Shown here one piece after another: positions 34,568-43,879 of a stretch of 64,000 nt of DNA. How positions within the stretch are numbered: position 1 is the first letter of the stretch; every line of letters begins with the position of its first letter. The translations under genes and the position numbers were made by a program. The DNA is taken from NCBI GenBank assembly GCA_963738325.1, contig CAVTWD010000013.1:310001-374000 (forward strand), given 5' to 3'. This DNA comes from CAVTWD01 sp963738325 (GTDB taxonomy: Bacteria > Actinomycetota > Acidimicrobiia > Acidimicrobiales > Ilumatobacteraceae). Under the pieces are notes generated by a model. It saw nothing but the letters and a program-made list of their open reading frames with translations, did no database searches and was not told the origin of the DNA.

Positions 34568-35738
34568 TCACGCCGTGGAGCGCCACTCCCAGTCGGCGTC
34601 GCGAGCGGGCGGACGCCTCGCCTCGCCACGCGCCCGACCTCGCAGCCGGCGCAGGGGAGCGGTCATCCGCCAGGACCGCGACCCGAGGAGGGCTCGGAGC
34701 CTCGCTTCTCGGTCTCGGAGCTCCAGCTCCAAGGCGGCGCGTTCGGCCTCGATGTCGAGGCGCCGGGTGTGCTCGGCGCCTCCTTCGTGCTCGAGGGAGG
34801 CGGAGCGGGACTCGAGACGGGCGATGTCAGCTTCGAGCTCAGCGAACGCGGCCCTGGAGGGCCGCGATGGCCCGCCGTTGCCCCTTGCCCGGCAGCGATG
34901 TCCGCTCGAACGGCTCGTAAGCCCCGACCAGCTCGACGCCGTACCCGTCGCCGAAACACTGGGCCGTGACGAGATACGCATCCGCGATCGAGCGCACGGG
35001 GGCGACCCTCAGCTCGATGTCAACGGCATAGAGATAAGGGAACCGCTCCAGGAGATGCAGGAGGAACGCCAGCGGGTTGCGTCCAGCCATCACGGAGAGC
35101 GTGAACACGTTGAACTCGACGACGACGAGCGGGTGGAAGCGATCAAGCGTTCTCGTCGCCCCGTCCAAGACGTCGGGCTCGTTGCCTTCGACGTCGATCT
35201 TCACGAGATCCACGCGTGTCAGGTTCTCGTGGTCGACGAGGTCGTCGAGCGTGGTCACCCTCACCCTCGCCTCGACGGTGCCGGCGGTGGTGTGCGCGTC
35301 GCTCGCCGGGGATGCGTCCCGACGGAGGAACGACCCCGCGGTGTTCCACGTGACCTCGTGGAGGTCGGCATATCCCTCTACGTCTCCCAAAGCGGCCTTG
35401 ACCGCCCGAACGTTGGACGCGCTGTTCAGGGCGATCCCGGCCCGCAGATCGGCGTGCGCCCGCTCGCCCGGTTCGACGGCCACGACCGTGCCTTCGGGGC
35501 AGATCCGGGAGAACCCGAGGGCGGCCACGCCGATGTTCGCACCCACGTCGACGATCACTCCGTCGGGAGGGCAGCGTACGCGGGCGAGGCTCAGCGCCGG
35601 CGGCAGAGGCGACGCGGCGAGGGTGGCGAAGTAGAGATCATTCGAGGCGGAGCAGACCACCGTGAAGCGGATGCCTTCGAAGTCGACCTCGCGCTGGTAG
35701 AGCGCAGTGCCTGGGCTGTGCTTCGACCGAGCGCCCAC
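34568..35738 (-). pseudogene. FkbM-family methyltransferase with coiled-coil tail, one frameshift
   Basis: The intact part (299 aa, 34839-35738) has GVIVDVGANIGVAALGFSRI (S-adenosylmethionine loop), VVAVEPGERAHADLRAGIAL, VDLVKIDVEGNEPDVLDGA and VVVEFNVF, the FkbM pattern. At about 34855 the frame slips. The neighbouring frame continues with a coiled coil (FAELEADIARLESRSASLEH, ERAALELELRDREARLRALL) ending in SRSWRMTAPLRRLRG, a tail often fused to sugar-modifying enzymes. The undamaged protein would be about 390 aa and probably methylates a cell-surface glycan. Confidence 0.85.
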
Positions 35739-35795
35739 AGGCTCACGACCATACGGGGACGGCGCCGCTCAGCCGTGGATGGGGGCACTGAGGTT

Positions 35796-36614
35796 TCAGC
35801 TCCCCGTGCTGACGAGGATGGCGCGGCCGGGCCGGTAGGGCCGGTCATCGAGGCGGGCACCGGAGATCGCCGGCTCGACGGCGTGCATCGCCGCGGCCAC
35901 CCGCTCGAGCAGCTCCGAAGTGATCGCGCGCCGATCGTCGGCGCCCACCTCCACGACCACCTCGGCTTCCCGTACCCGGCAGCGAACGACCCCGATGCCG
36001 GTGGCAGCGCGGATGAGCGCCTCCCCCACTTCGACGGCGCGCAGCCGCGCCTCGGTCACTGGCGTGCCGGTGTAGAGACGGCTGGCGAGGCACGGCGAGG
36101 CCGGCAGCTCGGCGAAGTCCAGTTGGAGCGAGCGCGCCAAGGATCGGATGTCGGCCTTGTCGAGGCCGGCCTCCACGTAGGGATGGCGGACGCCGCGCTC
36201 GGCCGCGGCGACCAGGCCAGGGCGGTACTCGGCGAGGTCGTCACGGTTGGCCCCGCTCAGGATGTGCCAGCGGGACCGGTCGGCGAACCGCGATGCGAGC
36301 TGACCGAGGGTGTCATACAGGTGGCGCTTGCAGTGGTAGCAGCGGTCGGTCGGGTTGGCGAGGTAGCGCTCGTCACCGAACTCGCCTGTGGCCACGAGCT
36401 CGAGAGCCCACGACTCACGGGCGGCGTGGGCGAGCACGCGGCCGGTCGCCTCGCCGGGCACCGCCGGACTCAACGCGTGCGCGACGACGGTGGCCTCAGG
36501 CGCGGCCCGGTGGGCGACGGTGGCGAGGAGAAGGCTGTCGACCCCGCCGCTGCAGGCCACGACACGCGGGATGACCTCGGCCAAGGCTCGTTCCAGGCGC
36601 GCTCGTCGCGTCAC
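35796..36614 (-). CDS. LarE-like ATP-dependent sulfur transferase
   Basis: Contains the PP-loop ATP site VVACSGGVDSLLLA, then PTDRCYHCKRHLYDTLGQLA, LSGANRDDLAEYRPGLVAA and FAELPASPCLASRLYTGTPV. In LarE the cysteine of ASPCLASR supplies sulfur or anchors a cluster for synthesis of the nickel-pincer cofactor of lactate racemase. Length about 270-295 aa is normal. Start uncertain: GTG 36614 gives VTRRARLERALAEV; the frame is open to 36683. No larB, larC or larA is nearby, so the client enzyme is unknown. Confidence 0.85.
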   Translation of the reverse strand: MTRRARLERALAEVIPRVVACSGGVDSLLLATVAHRAAPEATVVAHALSPAVPGEATGRVLAHAARESWALELVATGEFGDERYLANPTDRCYHCKRHLYDTLGQLASRFADRSRWHILSGANRDDLAEYRPGLVAAAERGVRHPYVEAGLDKADIRSLARSLQLDFAELPASPCLASRLYTGTPVTEARLRAVEVGEALIRAATGIGVVRCRVREAEVVVEVGADDRRAITSELLERVAAAMHAVEPAISGARLDDRPYRPGRAILVSTGS

Positions 36615-36766
36615 GACCAACCACACTCGCTCTGCGACATTCGACCCCCTGGGATGCGGACGGTTCTGCGGATTGTCGCACACGCCCCTCGATCCGGCCC
36701 ACGGGTTGCGCCGCGGACGGCGTCGCGGCCAGCATCACCCAACCGCTTGCACAGGAAGGGGACGAG

Positions 36767-37927
36767 ATGGATCCGATCAAGGTCCACGGAACGGTCTCGC
36801 CCGGGTTCGAGTCGATCACCGACGCGTTCGCGGCGAACTTCGACGAACGTGGAGATATCGGCGCGGCGTGCTCCGTCTACCTCGGCGGCGAGCCGGTCGT
36901 CGAGATCTGGGGCGGCACGGCGGATGTGGCCACGTGCCGCCCGTGGGACCGAGACACGCCCGTGCTCGTGTTCTCGTTGACCAAGGGCATCACAGCCGTG
37001 TGTGTGAACATGCTCATCGAACGGGGCGTGCTCGACCTCGACGCCCCGATCGCTTCGTACTGGCCGGAGTTCGGGGCGGCGGGCAAGGGCCACATCCCGC
37101 TGCGCTGGGTCCTGTCGCACCGCGCGGGGGTGGCCGCCATCGACGCCCCCGTCACCATGGACGACATCGTCGGGTGGGACGGTGTGGTGGCCGCGGTCGC
37201 CGCCCAGGAGCCCAACTGGGAGCCCGGTACCGCGCACGGATATCACGCGAGGACATATGGATGGATCCTCGGGGAGGTCGTCCGACGGGTCACCGGGATG
37301 TCACTCGGCACCTTCCTCGCAAAGGAGATCGCGGCGCCACTGGGGCTCGAAACTTGGATCGGGCTGCCCGAGGCGCTCGAACCTCGGGTCGCTTCGATCA
37401 TCCCGCCGGATCCTCCCCCCGACCATGTTGTCCAGGCCCTCATGTCCGTGATGGGGACGGAGGACAGCCTGTTCGGCAGGGTCATGAGTGGGCCCAGTCA
37501 GCTCTTCGCCTACGACGAACGCTGGAACGAGCGCCCGCTGCATCAGGCGGAGATGCCCTCCTCGAACGCCATCAGCACCGCGACCTCGGTCGCCCGAATC
37601 TACGCGGCAACGGTGGGAGAGGTGGACGGGGTACGCCTGCTCACGTCGGAGACGGTGGCCGCCGCCTGCGTCCCGCAGTCGGACGGGATCGACTGCGTCC
37701 TCGGGCTCGAGACTCGCTTCGGGCTCGGCTTCACGCTCCCGCCATTCCTCGGGACGGCGTCCTCGCCGACCGCGTTCGGACATCCCGGGGCGGGTGGCTC
37801 GATGGGCATGGCCGATTCGCGAGCCCAGCTCGGCTTCGGTTACGTGATGAACCACATGGAGCTCGATCCGACCAATCCCGACACCAGAGCGGGAGCGCTG
37901 ATGACTGCGATGTACGAGTGCCTCTGA
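36767..37927 (+). CDS. Serine hydrolase of the beta-lactamase/class C esterase family
   Basis: 386 aa. VFSLTKGITAVCVNMLIERG carries the SxxK nucleophile, AHGYHARTYGWILGEVVRR the Tyr motif, and FGHPGAGGSMGMAD replaces the KTG box, as in EstB-like esterases. No signal peptide, so it is probably cytoplasmic. Such proteins hydrolyse esters or amides and are seldom true beta-lactamases. It is transcribed away from the larE-like gene. Confidence 0.92.
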   Translation: MDPIKVHGTVSPGFESITDAFAANFDERGDIGAACSVYLGGEPVVEIWGGTADVATCRPWDRDTPVLVFSLTKGITAVCVNMLIERGVLDLDAPIASYWPEFGAAGKGHIPLRWVLSHRAGVAAIDAPVTMDDIVGWDGVVAAVAAQEPNWEPGTAHGYHARTYGWILGEVVRRVTGMSLGTFLAKEIAAPLGLETWIGLPEALEPRVASIIPPDPPPDHVVQALMSVMGTEDSLFGRVMSGPSQLFAYDERWNERPLHQAEMPSSNAISTATSVARIYAATVGEVDGVRLLTSETVAAACVPQSDGIDCVLGLETRFGLGFTLPPFLGTASSPTAFGHPGAGGSMGMADSRAQLGFGYVMNHMELDPTNPDTRAGALMTAMYECL

Positions 37928-37954
37928 GGCTCGACGTCGCCATCGGGCCGGGCG

Positions 37955-38758
37955 CTACTCGCGCCGGCCCAGGGGCATCACCCACCGGTTCGTCAGCCCC
38001 GAGCCCCAACGAAGAACGGCCCGAGGGACGAGCCGTGACGTGGCGACGCTGAGATCGTTCAGCCGGCCCGGCACGACCACCACCTGGCCCCGGTCGAGAC
38101 CTCGCAGCCCGGCGTCGACCACTGTCTCGGCGGCCATGGTGAGCGGGCCCATGCGCGCGATGTCGAGGGCGACGTGGTCGCCGAACTCGGTGGGGGTCAT
38201 GCCCGGGCACAGCGCCGACACGACCACGCCGGTGCCGCGCAGCTCCTCGGAGATCGACTCGGTGAAGCTCGTGACGAACGCCTTCGACGCCGCGTAGGTG
38301 GCCCACGTGGGAGCGGGGAGGAACGAGGAGATCGACGAGACGTTCACGATGCCACCGTGTTGCCGAGCGATCATCCCGGGCAGGGCGGCGCGGGTGAGCC
38401 GCACCACCGCGATCACATCGACGCCGATCTCCTGAGAGGCGCGGTCGACGTCGAGCTCGGCGAAGCGACCGCGGCTGGCGAACCCGGCGTTGTTGACCAA
38501 GAGGTCGACGGGGTCTTCCGACGAGGCCAGGCGTTCCTCGACCCGACCGAGCGCGGCGGGGTCGGCCAGGTCGGCGGTGAGCACGTCGGCCTCGACGCCG
38601 TCGCTCGCCCGCAGCTCGCCCGCCAGGGCTTCGAGCCGTTCGGTCCGGCGGGCGACCAGGACGAGGTTGGTCCGTCGCGCCGCCAGCTTGCGAGCGAAGC
38701 TCTCACCGATCCCGCTCGATGCTCCCGTGACCAGTGCTCGCGGCCAGGCCCTCGTCAT
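37955..38758 (-). CDS. Short-chain dehydrogenase/reductase
   Basis: 267 aa from ATG 38758. The N-terminal Rossmann motif is ALVTGASSGIGESFA, with NNAG in LLVNNAGFASRG and the catalytic Ser-Tyr-Lys set in VNVSSISSFLP and TWATYAASKAF. NADP-binding Arg residues follow strand 2 (VARRTERLEAL). Substrate unknown. A TAAGGT box eight bases before the ATG indicates a leaderless transcript. Confidence 0.93.
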   Translation of the reverse strand: MTRAWPRALVTGASSGIGESFARKLAARRTNLVLVARRTERLEALAGELRASDGVEADVLTADLADPAALGRVEERLASSEDPVDLLVNNAGFASRGRFAELDVDRASQEIGVDVIAVVRLTRAALPGMIARQHGGIVNVSSISSFLPAPTWATYAASKAFVTSFTESISEELRGTGVVVSALCPGMTPTEFGDHVALDIARMGPLTMAAETVVDAGLRGLDRGQVVVVPGRLNDLSVATSRLVPRAVLRWGSGLTNRWVMPLGRRE

Positions 38759-38766
38759 GACACGCG

Positions 38767-38772
38767 ACCTTA
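38767..38772 (-). promoter_or_regulatory. TAAGGT -10 box of the leaderless SDR gene
   Basis: Read on the minus strand, TAAGGT is followed by eight bases and the ATG at 38758; no ribosome site. Confidence 0.4.
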
Positions 38773-38855
38773 GGTGAGCACCCGGGAGCGTCAGCGGTGT
38801 CCCGCGAGCCACGCCCGCGACAGCTTGGCCGCCCGCGTGGGCCTGGGCCCGAACC

Positions 38856-39488
38856 TCATCCGGGGCTCGAAGGACGCCGGTGCGGACCCGATCCATCGCC
38901 CGCCGAAGCCGGGTGCGCCAGGTCGGCAAGCGCATCGTCGAGCAGCTGGCGCTGCCGCTCGGGCGGCCAGGGATCTGGATCGAGCAATGCCTGCAGCGCG
39001 ATGCCGTCGACGAGCGCGATGAGCCTGTCGGCCTCTTCGGCCGGCTCGATGTCCGGTCGAGCGCGCCCGTCGGCTCGTGCTTGCTCCAACAGCCTTATGG
39101 CCAGCCGCCGGTAGACCCGGTATGCATCGCGCTGGACCGCGGCAAGGCCGTCGTCGCCAGCGGCCTGCGCGCAGAAGGCAAGGGCCACGATCCAGTGGAG
39201 CCGGGCCTCCTCGGTGAGGAGGAGGCCCGAGGCGAGCAGCCTTCGCAGCCCCTCGGCGGGATCGTCACTCTCGATCACTCGGGCCCGCCCGCGGAGCGAG
39301 GCGCTGAGCGTGAAGAGCAGCAGCTCCCGCTTGTCGGAGAAGTAGTGGGTGAGCGCACCCGTCGTCAGGCCCGCCTCTGCCGCGACGTCGCGCAAGTTGG
39401 CACCTCCCATCCCGGCACGCGCGATGACGCGGGCAGCGGCGGCCGCCAGGTTCTCGCGGCGAAGTTCGGCATCCGATGTTCGTGGCAT
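38856..39488 (-). CDS. TetR-family transcriptional regulator
   Basis: About 210 aa. The N-terminal helix-turn-helix reads NLAAAAARVIARAGMGGANL, DVAAEAGLTTGALTHYFSDK and RELLLFTLSASL, the TetR signature. The C-terminal ligand domain is all helical. ATG 39488 is preferred: a TATAGA box (39498-39503) lies nine bases upstream, giving a leaderless transcript. It is divergent from the Liv transporter operon and two palindromes lie between them, so it probably represses that operon and itself. Confidence 0.92.
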   Translation of the reverse strand: MPRTSDAELRRENLAAAAARVIARAGMGGANLRDVAAEAGLTTGALTHYFSDKRELLLFTLSASLRGRARVIESDDPAEGLRRLLASGLLLTEEARLHWIVALAFCAQAAGDDGLAAVQRDAYRVYRRLAIRLLEQARADGRARPDIEPAEEADRLIALVDGIALQALLDPDPWPPERQRQLLDDALADLAHPASAGDGSGPHRRPSSPG

Positions 39489-39502
39489 TGACATCACTCT
39501 AT

Positions 39503-39526
39503 AACACATGTTACATAACAGATGTT
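39503..39526. promoter_or_regulatory. Two adjacent 10-bp palindromes, probable TetR operators
   Basis: AACACATGTT (39503-39512) and AACAGATGTT (39517-39526) are centred 14 bases apart in an AT-rich intergenic region and overlap the -10 of the tetR gene. The arrangement is typical of paired TetR dimers. Confidence 0.65.
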
Positions 39527-39547
39527 CTGTCGGCGCCGGCCAACGGG

Positions 39548-41656
39548 ATGGTTCGGGGTACGGTCGACCGCCAGACGGCCGCCAGTCGTAGCGCCAGAGG
39601 GGGAGAAATCACCGACTATCTCCTGTACGCCATCCTCGGGCTTGGCCAGGGCGCCGTCATCAGCTTCATCGCGCTCGGCATCGTCGCCGCCTACCGAGGT
39701 TCCGGGGTCATCAACTTCGCACAGGGCGCGTTGGCGATGTACTCGGCGTACGTGTACTGGAGCCTCCGTACAACCGGGAAGTACGCGCTCCCGATCCCGG
39801 GCCTGCCGCCGTTCATCCAGGTCGGGCCGCACTCCGGGCTGCCGACCGCTCCTGCCGTCATCTTGACCCTCGCCACGGCGGTGGCACTCGGCGTGCTGGT
39901 TCACGTGCTCGTGTTCCGCCCGCTGCGAGCTGCGCCGACCCTCGCCAAGGTGGCCGCGTCGATCGGCATCATGCTCACGCTGCAGTCGATCGTGTCCTAC
40001 CGGTTCGGCACCGACACCCGCAGCGTGCCCGCGGTGTTGCCCCGCGGCACGGCCTTCACGTTGGCGGGTGTGAGATTCCCCGTCGACCGCCTGATCCTCG
40101 TCGGTGCGGCCATCGCCGTGGCCGTCGGCCTGTGGGCCTTGTTCCGGTACACGCGCTACGGCCTGGCCACCCGCGCCGCCGCCGAGAACGAGCGGGGCGC
40201 CGTGCTCATCGGCATCTCGCCGAGCTTCCAAGCCGGCGTGAGCTGGGTCCTGGCCACGGTGCTGGCGGCGATCGGCGGCATCCTGGTGGCTCCCCTCACC
40301 GACCTCACGCCGACGGGCTTCACGCTGCTCGTCGTGCCTGCGCTCGCTGCCGGGCTCATCGCTCGCTTCACCTCGTTCGGCATGACCGTGGCGGCGGCCA
40401 TCGGCATCGGCGTGCTCCAGAACATCCTCACGAACCTGCCGAGCAAGCTCAGCTGGGTGCCCAGTGTCGGGCTCCCCGAAGCCCTCCCCTTCGTCCTGAT
40501 CATCTTGGTGATGTTCGCCATCGGTAAGTCCCTCCCCGAGCGGGGCGCTCCGCTCGAAGGCAGGATCCAGACCGTGCCGGAAGCGCGGCGCCGGTTCGTT
40601 CTCCCCGTAGTGCTGTTCGCCGGCACGGGCGCCGCGCTCCTGCTCGTCACCGCCACCTACCGGCAAGCGCTGGTGAACAGCATGATCGGCGCCATCATCT
40701 GCCTCTCGCTCGTGGTGATCACCGGATACCTCGCCCAGATCTCCTTGCTGCAGATGGCGCTGGCTGGTGTGGCGGCCTACTTGCTGGCGAAGCTGGCCAC
40801 CGACATCGGGATCCCCTTCCCGTTCGCCCCCGTCCTCGCCTCGTTCGGCGCCATGGCCGTCGGACTCTTCGCTGCCCTGCCCGCGTTGCGGGTGCGAGGA
40901 GTGAACTTGGCCGTGGTCACCTTGGCGGGAGGCTGGGCGATCGAGCGCTTCATCTTCAACAACCCGGACTACACGGGGGGCTTCCAGGGAGCCTCCGTGC
41001 CCAACCCGGGCTTCCTCGGCATCAAGATGTCGTACTCGGCCGGACGGACCATCGCGCAGCCCATCTTCGGCTTCTTCGTCCTCGGGACGCTCACGATCGT
41101 GGCGCTGTGCGTGTCGAACCTCCGGCGAAGCGACACTGGGCAACGCCTCCTGGCCGTGCGAAGGAACGAGCGGGCGGCTGCCTCCATGGGCGTGAACGTC
41201 GCGCGCACCAAGTTCGTCGGCTTCGGGATCTCGTCGTTCATCGCCGGCATCGCCGGATGCCTCATCGCATACCAGCAGACGCACATCTCGGCCTCGTCGT
41301 TCGGCGTCCTGATGTCCGTCAGCTTCCTGGCCATCGCCTTCTTGGGCGGCATCACCACCGTGGCCGGCGGGTTGGTCGGCGGGCTGCTGGCGACCGGGGG
41401 AATCATGACCGTCCTCCTCAACGATCTCATCTTCAAGAGGTCGGCCAACGGTGTCGCGCTGCAGGACCTCATCGGCGGCGTCGGGCTCATCCTCACGGCG
41501 ATCCTGAACCCGGAGGGCATCGCGGGCGCGGTCGGGCTCAGCCTGCGCCAGCTGAAGCAGAAGCTGCGCCGGCCGCCAGCCGCAGTCGGCCAGCCGGGCA
41601 CCTCTGGCCTCGTCGTGCCGCCCGAGCGCTCACGGGCGAGCGCGGGGTCACCATGA
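39548..41656 (+). CDS. Branched-chain amino-acid ABC permease, LivH-LivM fusion
   Basis: About 702 aa from ATG 39548 (an earlier TTG at 39476 is possible). The first half matches LivH: GLGQGAVISFIALGIVAAYR, GVINFAQGALAMYSAY and RAAAENERGAVLIGISPSFQ. The second half matches LivM: ICLSLVVITGYLAQISLLQM, VRRNERAAASMGVNVARTKF and FLAIAFLGGITTVAGGLVGG. In most bacteria these are two proteins; the single-chain form occurs in some actinobacteria. It forms the membrane channel of a Liv-type importer for amino acids, amides or related solutes. Confidence 0.93.
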   Translation: MVRGTVDRQTAASRSARGGEITDYLLYAILGLGQGAVISFIALGIVAAYRGSGVINFAQGALAMYSAYVYWSLRTTGKYALPIPGLPPFIQVGPHSGLPTAPAVILTLATAVALGVLVHVLVFRPLRAAPTLAKVAASIGIMLTLQSIVSYRFGTDTRSVPAVLPRGTAFTLAGVRFPVDRLILVGAAIAVAVGLWALFRYTRYGLATRAAAENERGAVLIGISPSFQAGVSWVLATVLAAIGGILVAPLTDLTPTGFTLLVVPALAAGLIARFTSFGMTVAAAIGIGVLQNILTNLPSKLSWVPSVGLPEALPFVLIILVMFAIGKSLPERGAPLEGRIQTVPEARRRFVLPVVLFAGTGAALLLVTATYRQALVNSMIGAIICLSLVVITGYLAQISLLQMALAGVAAYLLAKLATDIGIPFPFAPVLASFGAMAVGLFAALPALRVRGVNLAVVTLAGGWAIERFIFNNPDYTGGFQGASVPNPGFLGIKMSYSAGRTIAQPIFGFFVLGTLTIVALCVSNLRRSDTGQRLLAVRRNERAAASMGVNVARTKFVGFGISSFIAGIAGCLIAYQQTHISASSFGVLMSVSFLAIAFLGGITTVAGGLVGGLLATGGIMTVLLNDLIFKRSANGVALQDLIGGVGLILTAILNPEGIAGAVGLSLRQLKQKLRRPPAAVGQPGTSGLVVPPERSRASAGSP

Positions 41657-42420
41657 GCGACGCCGTCGCCCCCCTCCTCGCCACCCACGGCCTCTCCGTC
41701 ACCTTCGGGGCCCTGAGAGCGGTGAGTGACCTCGAGCTCCGGGTCTTCCCCGGCCAGCTCGTGGGACTCATCGGGCCCAATGGTGCCGGGAAGACCACCT
41801 GCATCGACGCCCTCACCGGCTACGTGCGTTTCACGGGACGGATGATCTTCGACGGCCGTGACATCTCGTCGTGGCCGCCGCATCGGCGGGCCAAGGCGGG
41901 CCTGGTGCGCACGTGGCAATCCGTCGAGATCTTCGACGACCTCACGGTGGCCGGCAACCTGCAAGTCGGCGCGCACCGTGCCAGCGTGGTCGATGTCCTG
42001 GCCGATCTCGTAGCTCCGGGTCGCCGCCGGGCCACGCTCACGACGACGGCGCCGCTCCAGCTGTTCGGCTTGGACGGGCTGGCCGACAGCAAGCCCTCGG
42101 AGCTCTCGCAGGGTCAGCGGAAGCTCGTCGGAGTGGCGAGGGCCCTCGCCACGTCGCCAAAGGTGCTGCTGGTCGACGAGCCGGCGGCAGGCCTGGACAC
42201 CAACGAGACGGTCGAGCTCGGCGAGCACCTGCGCGCGGTCGTCGACGGCGGCACCGCCATCCTCCTCGTCGACCATGACATGGGTCTCGTGCTGTCGGTC
42301 TGTGACTACATCTACGTCGTCGAGACCGGCAGCCTCATCGCCCAAGGCACGCCGAGCGAGATCCGCAACGACCCTCGCGTCATCGCCGCCTATCTCGGTC
42401 AATCAGCGAACCCCACATGA
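41653..42420 (+). CDS. livG: Liv-type ABC transporter ATPase (LivG)
   Basis: The ATG overlaps the permease stop by four bases. 255 aa with Walker A GPNGAGKTT, LVRTWQSVEIFDDLTVAGNL, signature LSQGQRKLVGVARAL (LSxGQ form), Walker B VLLVDEPAAGLD and VDHDMGLVLSVCDYIYVVET near the end. The LivG-typical H-loop and tail are complete. It powers import together with LivF. Confidence 0.94.
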   Translation: MSDAVAPLLATHGLSVTFGALRAVSDLELRVFPGQLVGLIGPNGAGKTTCIDALTGYVRFTGRMIFDGRDISSWPPHRRAKAGLVRTWQSVEIFDDLTVAGNLQVGAHRASVVDVLADLVAPGRRRATLTTTAPLQLFGLDGLADSKPSELSQGQRKLVGVARALATSPKVLLVDEPAAGLDTNETVELGEHLRAVVDGGTAILLVDHDMGLVLSVCDYIYVVETGSLIAQGTPSEIRNDPRVIAAYLGQSANPT

Positions 42421-43787
42421 GCACAGAAATGGAGCACGACATGGACGAACCATCCGTACGCGACCACGGTCACCGTCCGGCGCGCCGCCGCTCGAGGACA
42501 CGTCTCGCCCTGATCAGCTCGGCGTCGTTCTCGCTCGCCCTCGTGGCAGCGGCGTGTGGCAGCAGCGCCAACAGCTCCAGCCCTCCGACCACCGCGGCCG
42601 GCGCCACGACCGCGGCCGGCGCCACGACCGCAGCCGGCAGCGCGACCACCGCAGCCGGTGGCAAGGCGGCCGACAAGAGCCTCAAACCCATCACCGTGGG
42701 TTTCATCAATCAGGAGGCTGGCTCGGTCGGCACCTTCCCCGAGACGGCTGCGGCGATCCAGGCGGCCGTCGACTACATCAACGCACAGCTCGGCGGCGTC
42801 GGCGGTCACGAGATCAAGCTCGACAAGTGCGTCACCGACGGGACGGTCGCGTCGTCTCAGAAGTGTGCGCAACAGATGGTGACCGACGGTGTGCTCTTCG
42901 TTCAGGGCGGACTCGACAACAACATGCAGGCGTGGTACCCGATCCTCAACCCGGCCAAGGTCCCGATCATCGGCGGCATTCCCGTCGCCGGGGCTGACTT
43001 CACGGCCAGCGGCAGCTACATGTTCGTCGGCGCTGGATCTGTGGCGTATCCAGGCCTCGCGACGTACACGCTGAAGTACCTGCCGAACGCCAAGAACGTC
43101 GGGATCCTCGCGAACGACACACCGGGCGCCGCCGCCGCCCTGCCGCTGGTGAAGAAGCCACTCGAGGCGGCTGGCGTCAAGGTGACGGACCTCAAGGTGC
43201 CGACGACGCAGAGCGACTGGTTGGCGCCCTTCGCCTCGCTGAAGGACAAGGACGCCATCATGGTGCTGATCTCACCGCCGAACTGCATCAGCCTGGCCAA
43301 AGCTCGCGACAGCCAGCAGAGCACCATCCCGATGGTGTCCGTTAGCAGCTGCTACTCGAAGGCAGTGCTCGATGGGGCCGGCCAGAACTCGCTGAACGGC
43401 TGGACGGTGAACCAGTACTTCGATGACCCGCAAGGCACGACGCCCGATGCGACCACGTACCAGACTGAGATGAAGACCTACGCCGGCCCTGATGCGAACC
43501 TCAGCGGATTCGCGCCCATCGCCTTCTCCGACATGATGACCGTCTACAACAACGTCCTCAGCCCCCTGGGCCCGGACGCCACGGACGACCAGATCGTTCA
43601 GAAGCTCGACGACGCCGCCGGGGGGAAGGTCTTCATGGGCCCGAACTACCTTTGCGGCGCACCGGACAACCCTTACGCGGCGATCTGCAATTACAACCTT
43701 CAGTGGTTCAACATCGATGCCGGCAAGCTGACGAACCCCACAGGCTTCACCGACGTCCGCCCGACCATCAAGGTCGCCACGAGCTGA
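42417..43787 (+). CDS. Liv-type substrate-binding lipoprotein
   Basis: ATG 42417 overlaps the livG stop. 456 aa with a signal peptide and lipobox (FSLALVAAACGSS), then an Ala/Thr repeat linker (TTAAGA units), then a type I periplasmic-binding fold: ITVGFINQEAGSVGTFPETA, AVDYINAQLGGVGGHEIKLD, QQMVTDGVLFVQGGLDN and NVGILANDTPGAAAALPLVK. This is the Peripl_BP_6 family of Liv importers. Ligand unknown. Confidence 0.93.
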   Translation: MSTEMEHDMDEPSVRDHGHRPARRRSRTRLALISSASFSLALVAAACGSSANSSSPPTTAAGATTAAGATTAAGSATTAAGGKAADKSLKPITVGFINQEAGSVGTFPETAAAIQAAVDYINAQLGGVGGHEIKLDKCVTDGTVASSQKCAQQMVTDGVLFVQGGLDNNMQAWYPILNPAKVPIIGGIPVAGADFTASGSYMFVGAGSVAYPGLATYTLKYLPNAKNVGILANDTPGAAAALPLVKKPLEAAGVKVTDLKVPTTQSDWLAPFASLKDKDAIMVLISPPNCISLAKARDSQQSTIPMVSVSSCYSKAVLDGAGQNSLNGWTVNQYFDDPQGTTPDATTYQTEMKTYAGPDANLSGFAPIAFSDMMTVYNNVLSPLGPDATDDQIVQKLDDAAGGKVFMGPNYLCGAPDNPYAAICNYNLQWFNIDAGKLTNPTGFTDVRPTIKVATS

Positions 43788-43796
43788 CGGCATTCA

Positions 43797-43823
43797 CGAA
43801 GGGGGGAGAGTCTCCCCCTTCGA
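43797..43823 (+). terminator. Hairpin between the binding-protein gene and livF
   Basis: CGAAGGGGGGAG and CTCCCCCTTCG pair with one bulged G around an AGT loop. Its place inside the operon suggests partial termination or mRNA protection that sets the ratio of binding protein to livF. Confidence 0.55.
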
Positions 43824-43879
43824 AAGCCCGAGGACTCTGGCCGACCTCCAAGCCTCTCAACTACCCGAATGGGACACGT

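Noticed and set aside
39494..41284. A 596-codon minus-strand frame opposite the Liv permease
   Set aside because: Composition is dominated by Arg, Glu, Gly, Asp and His with no hydrophobic core; the plus strand encodes an unmistakable permease.
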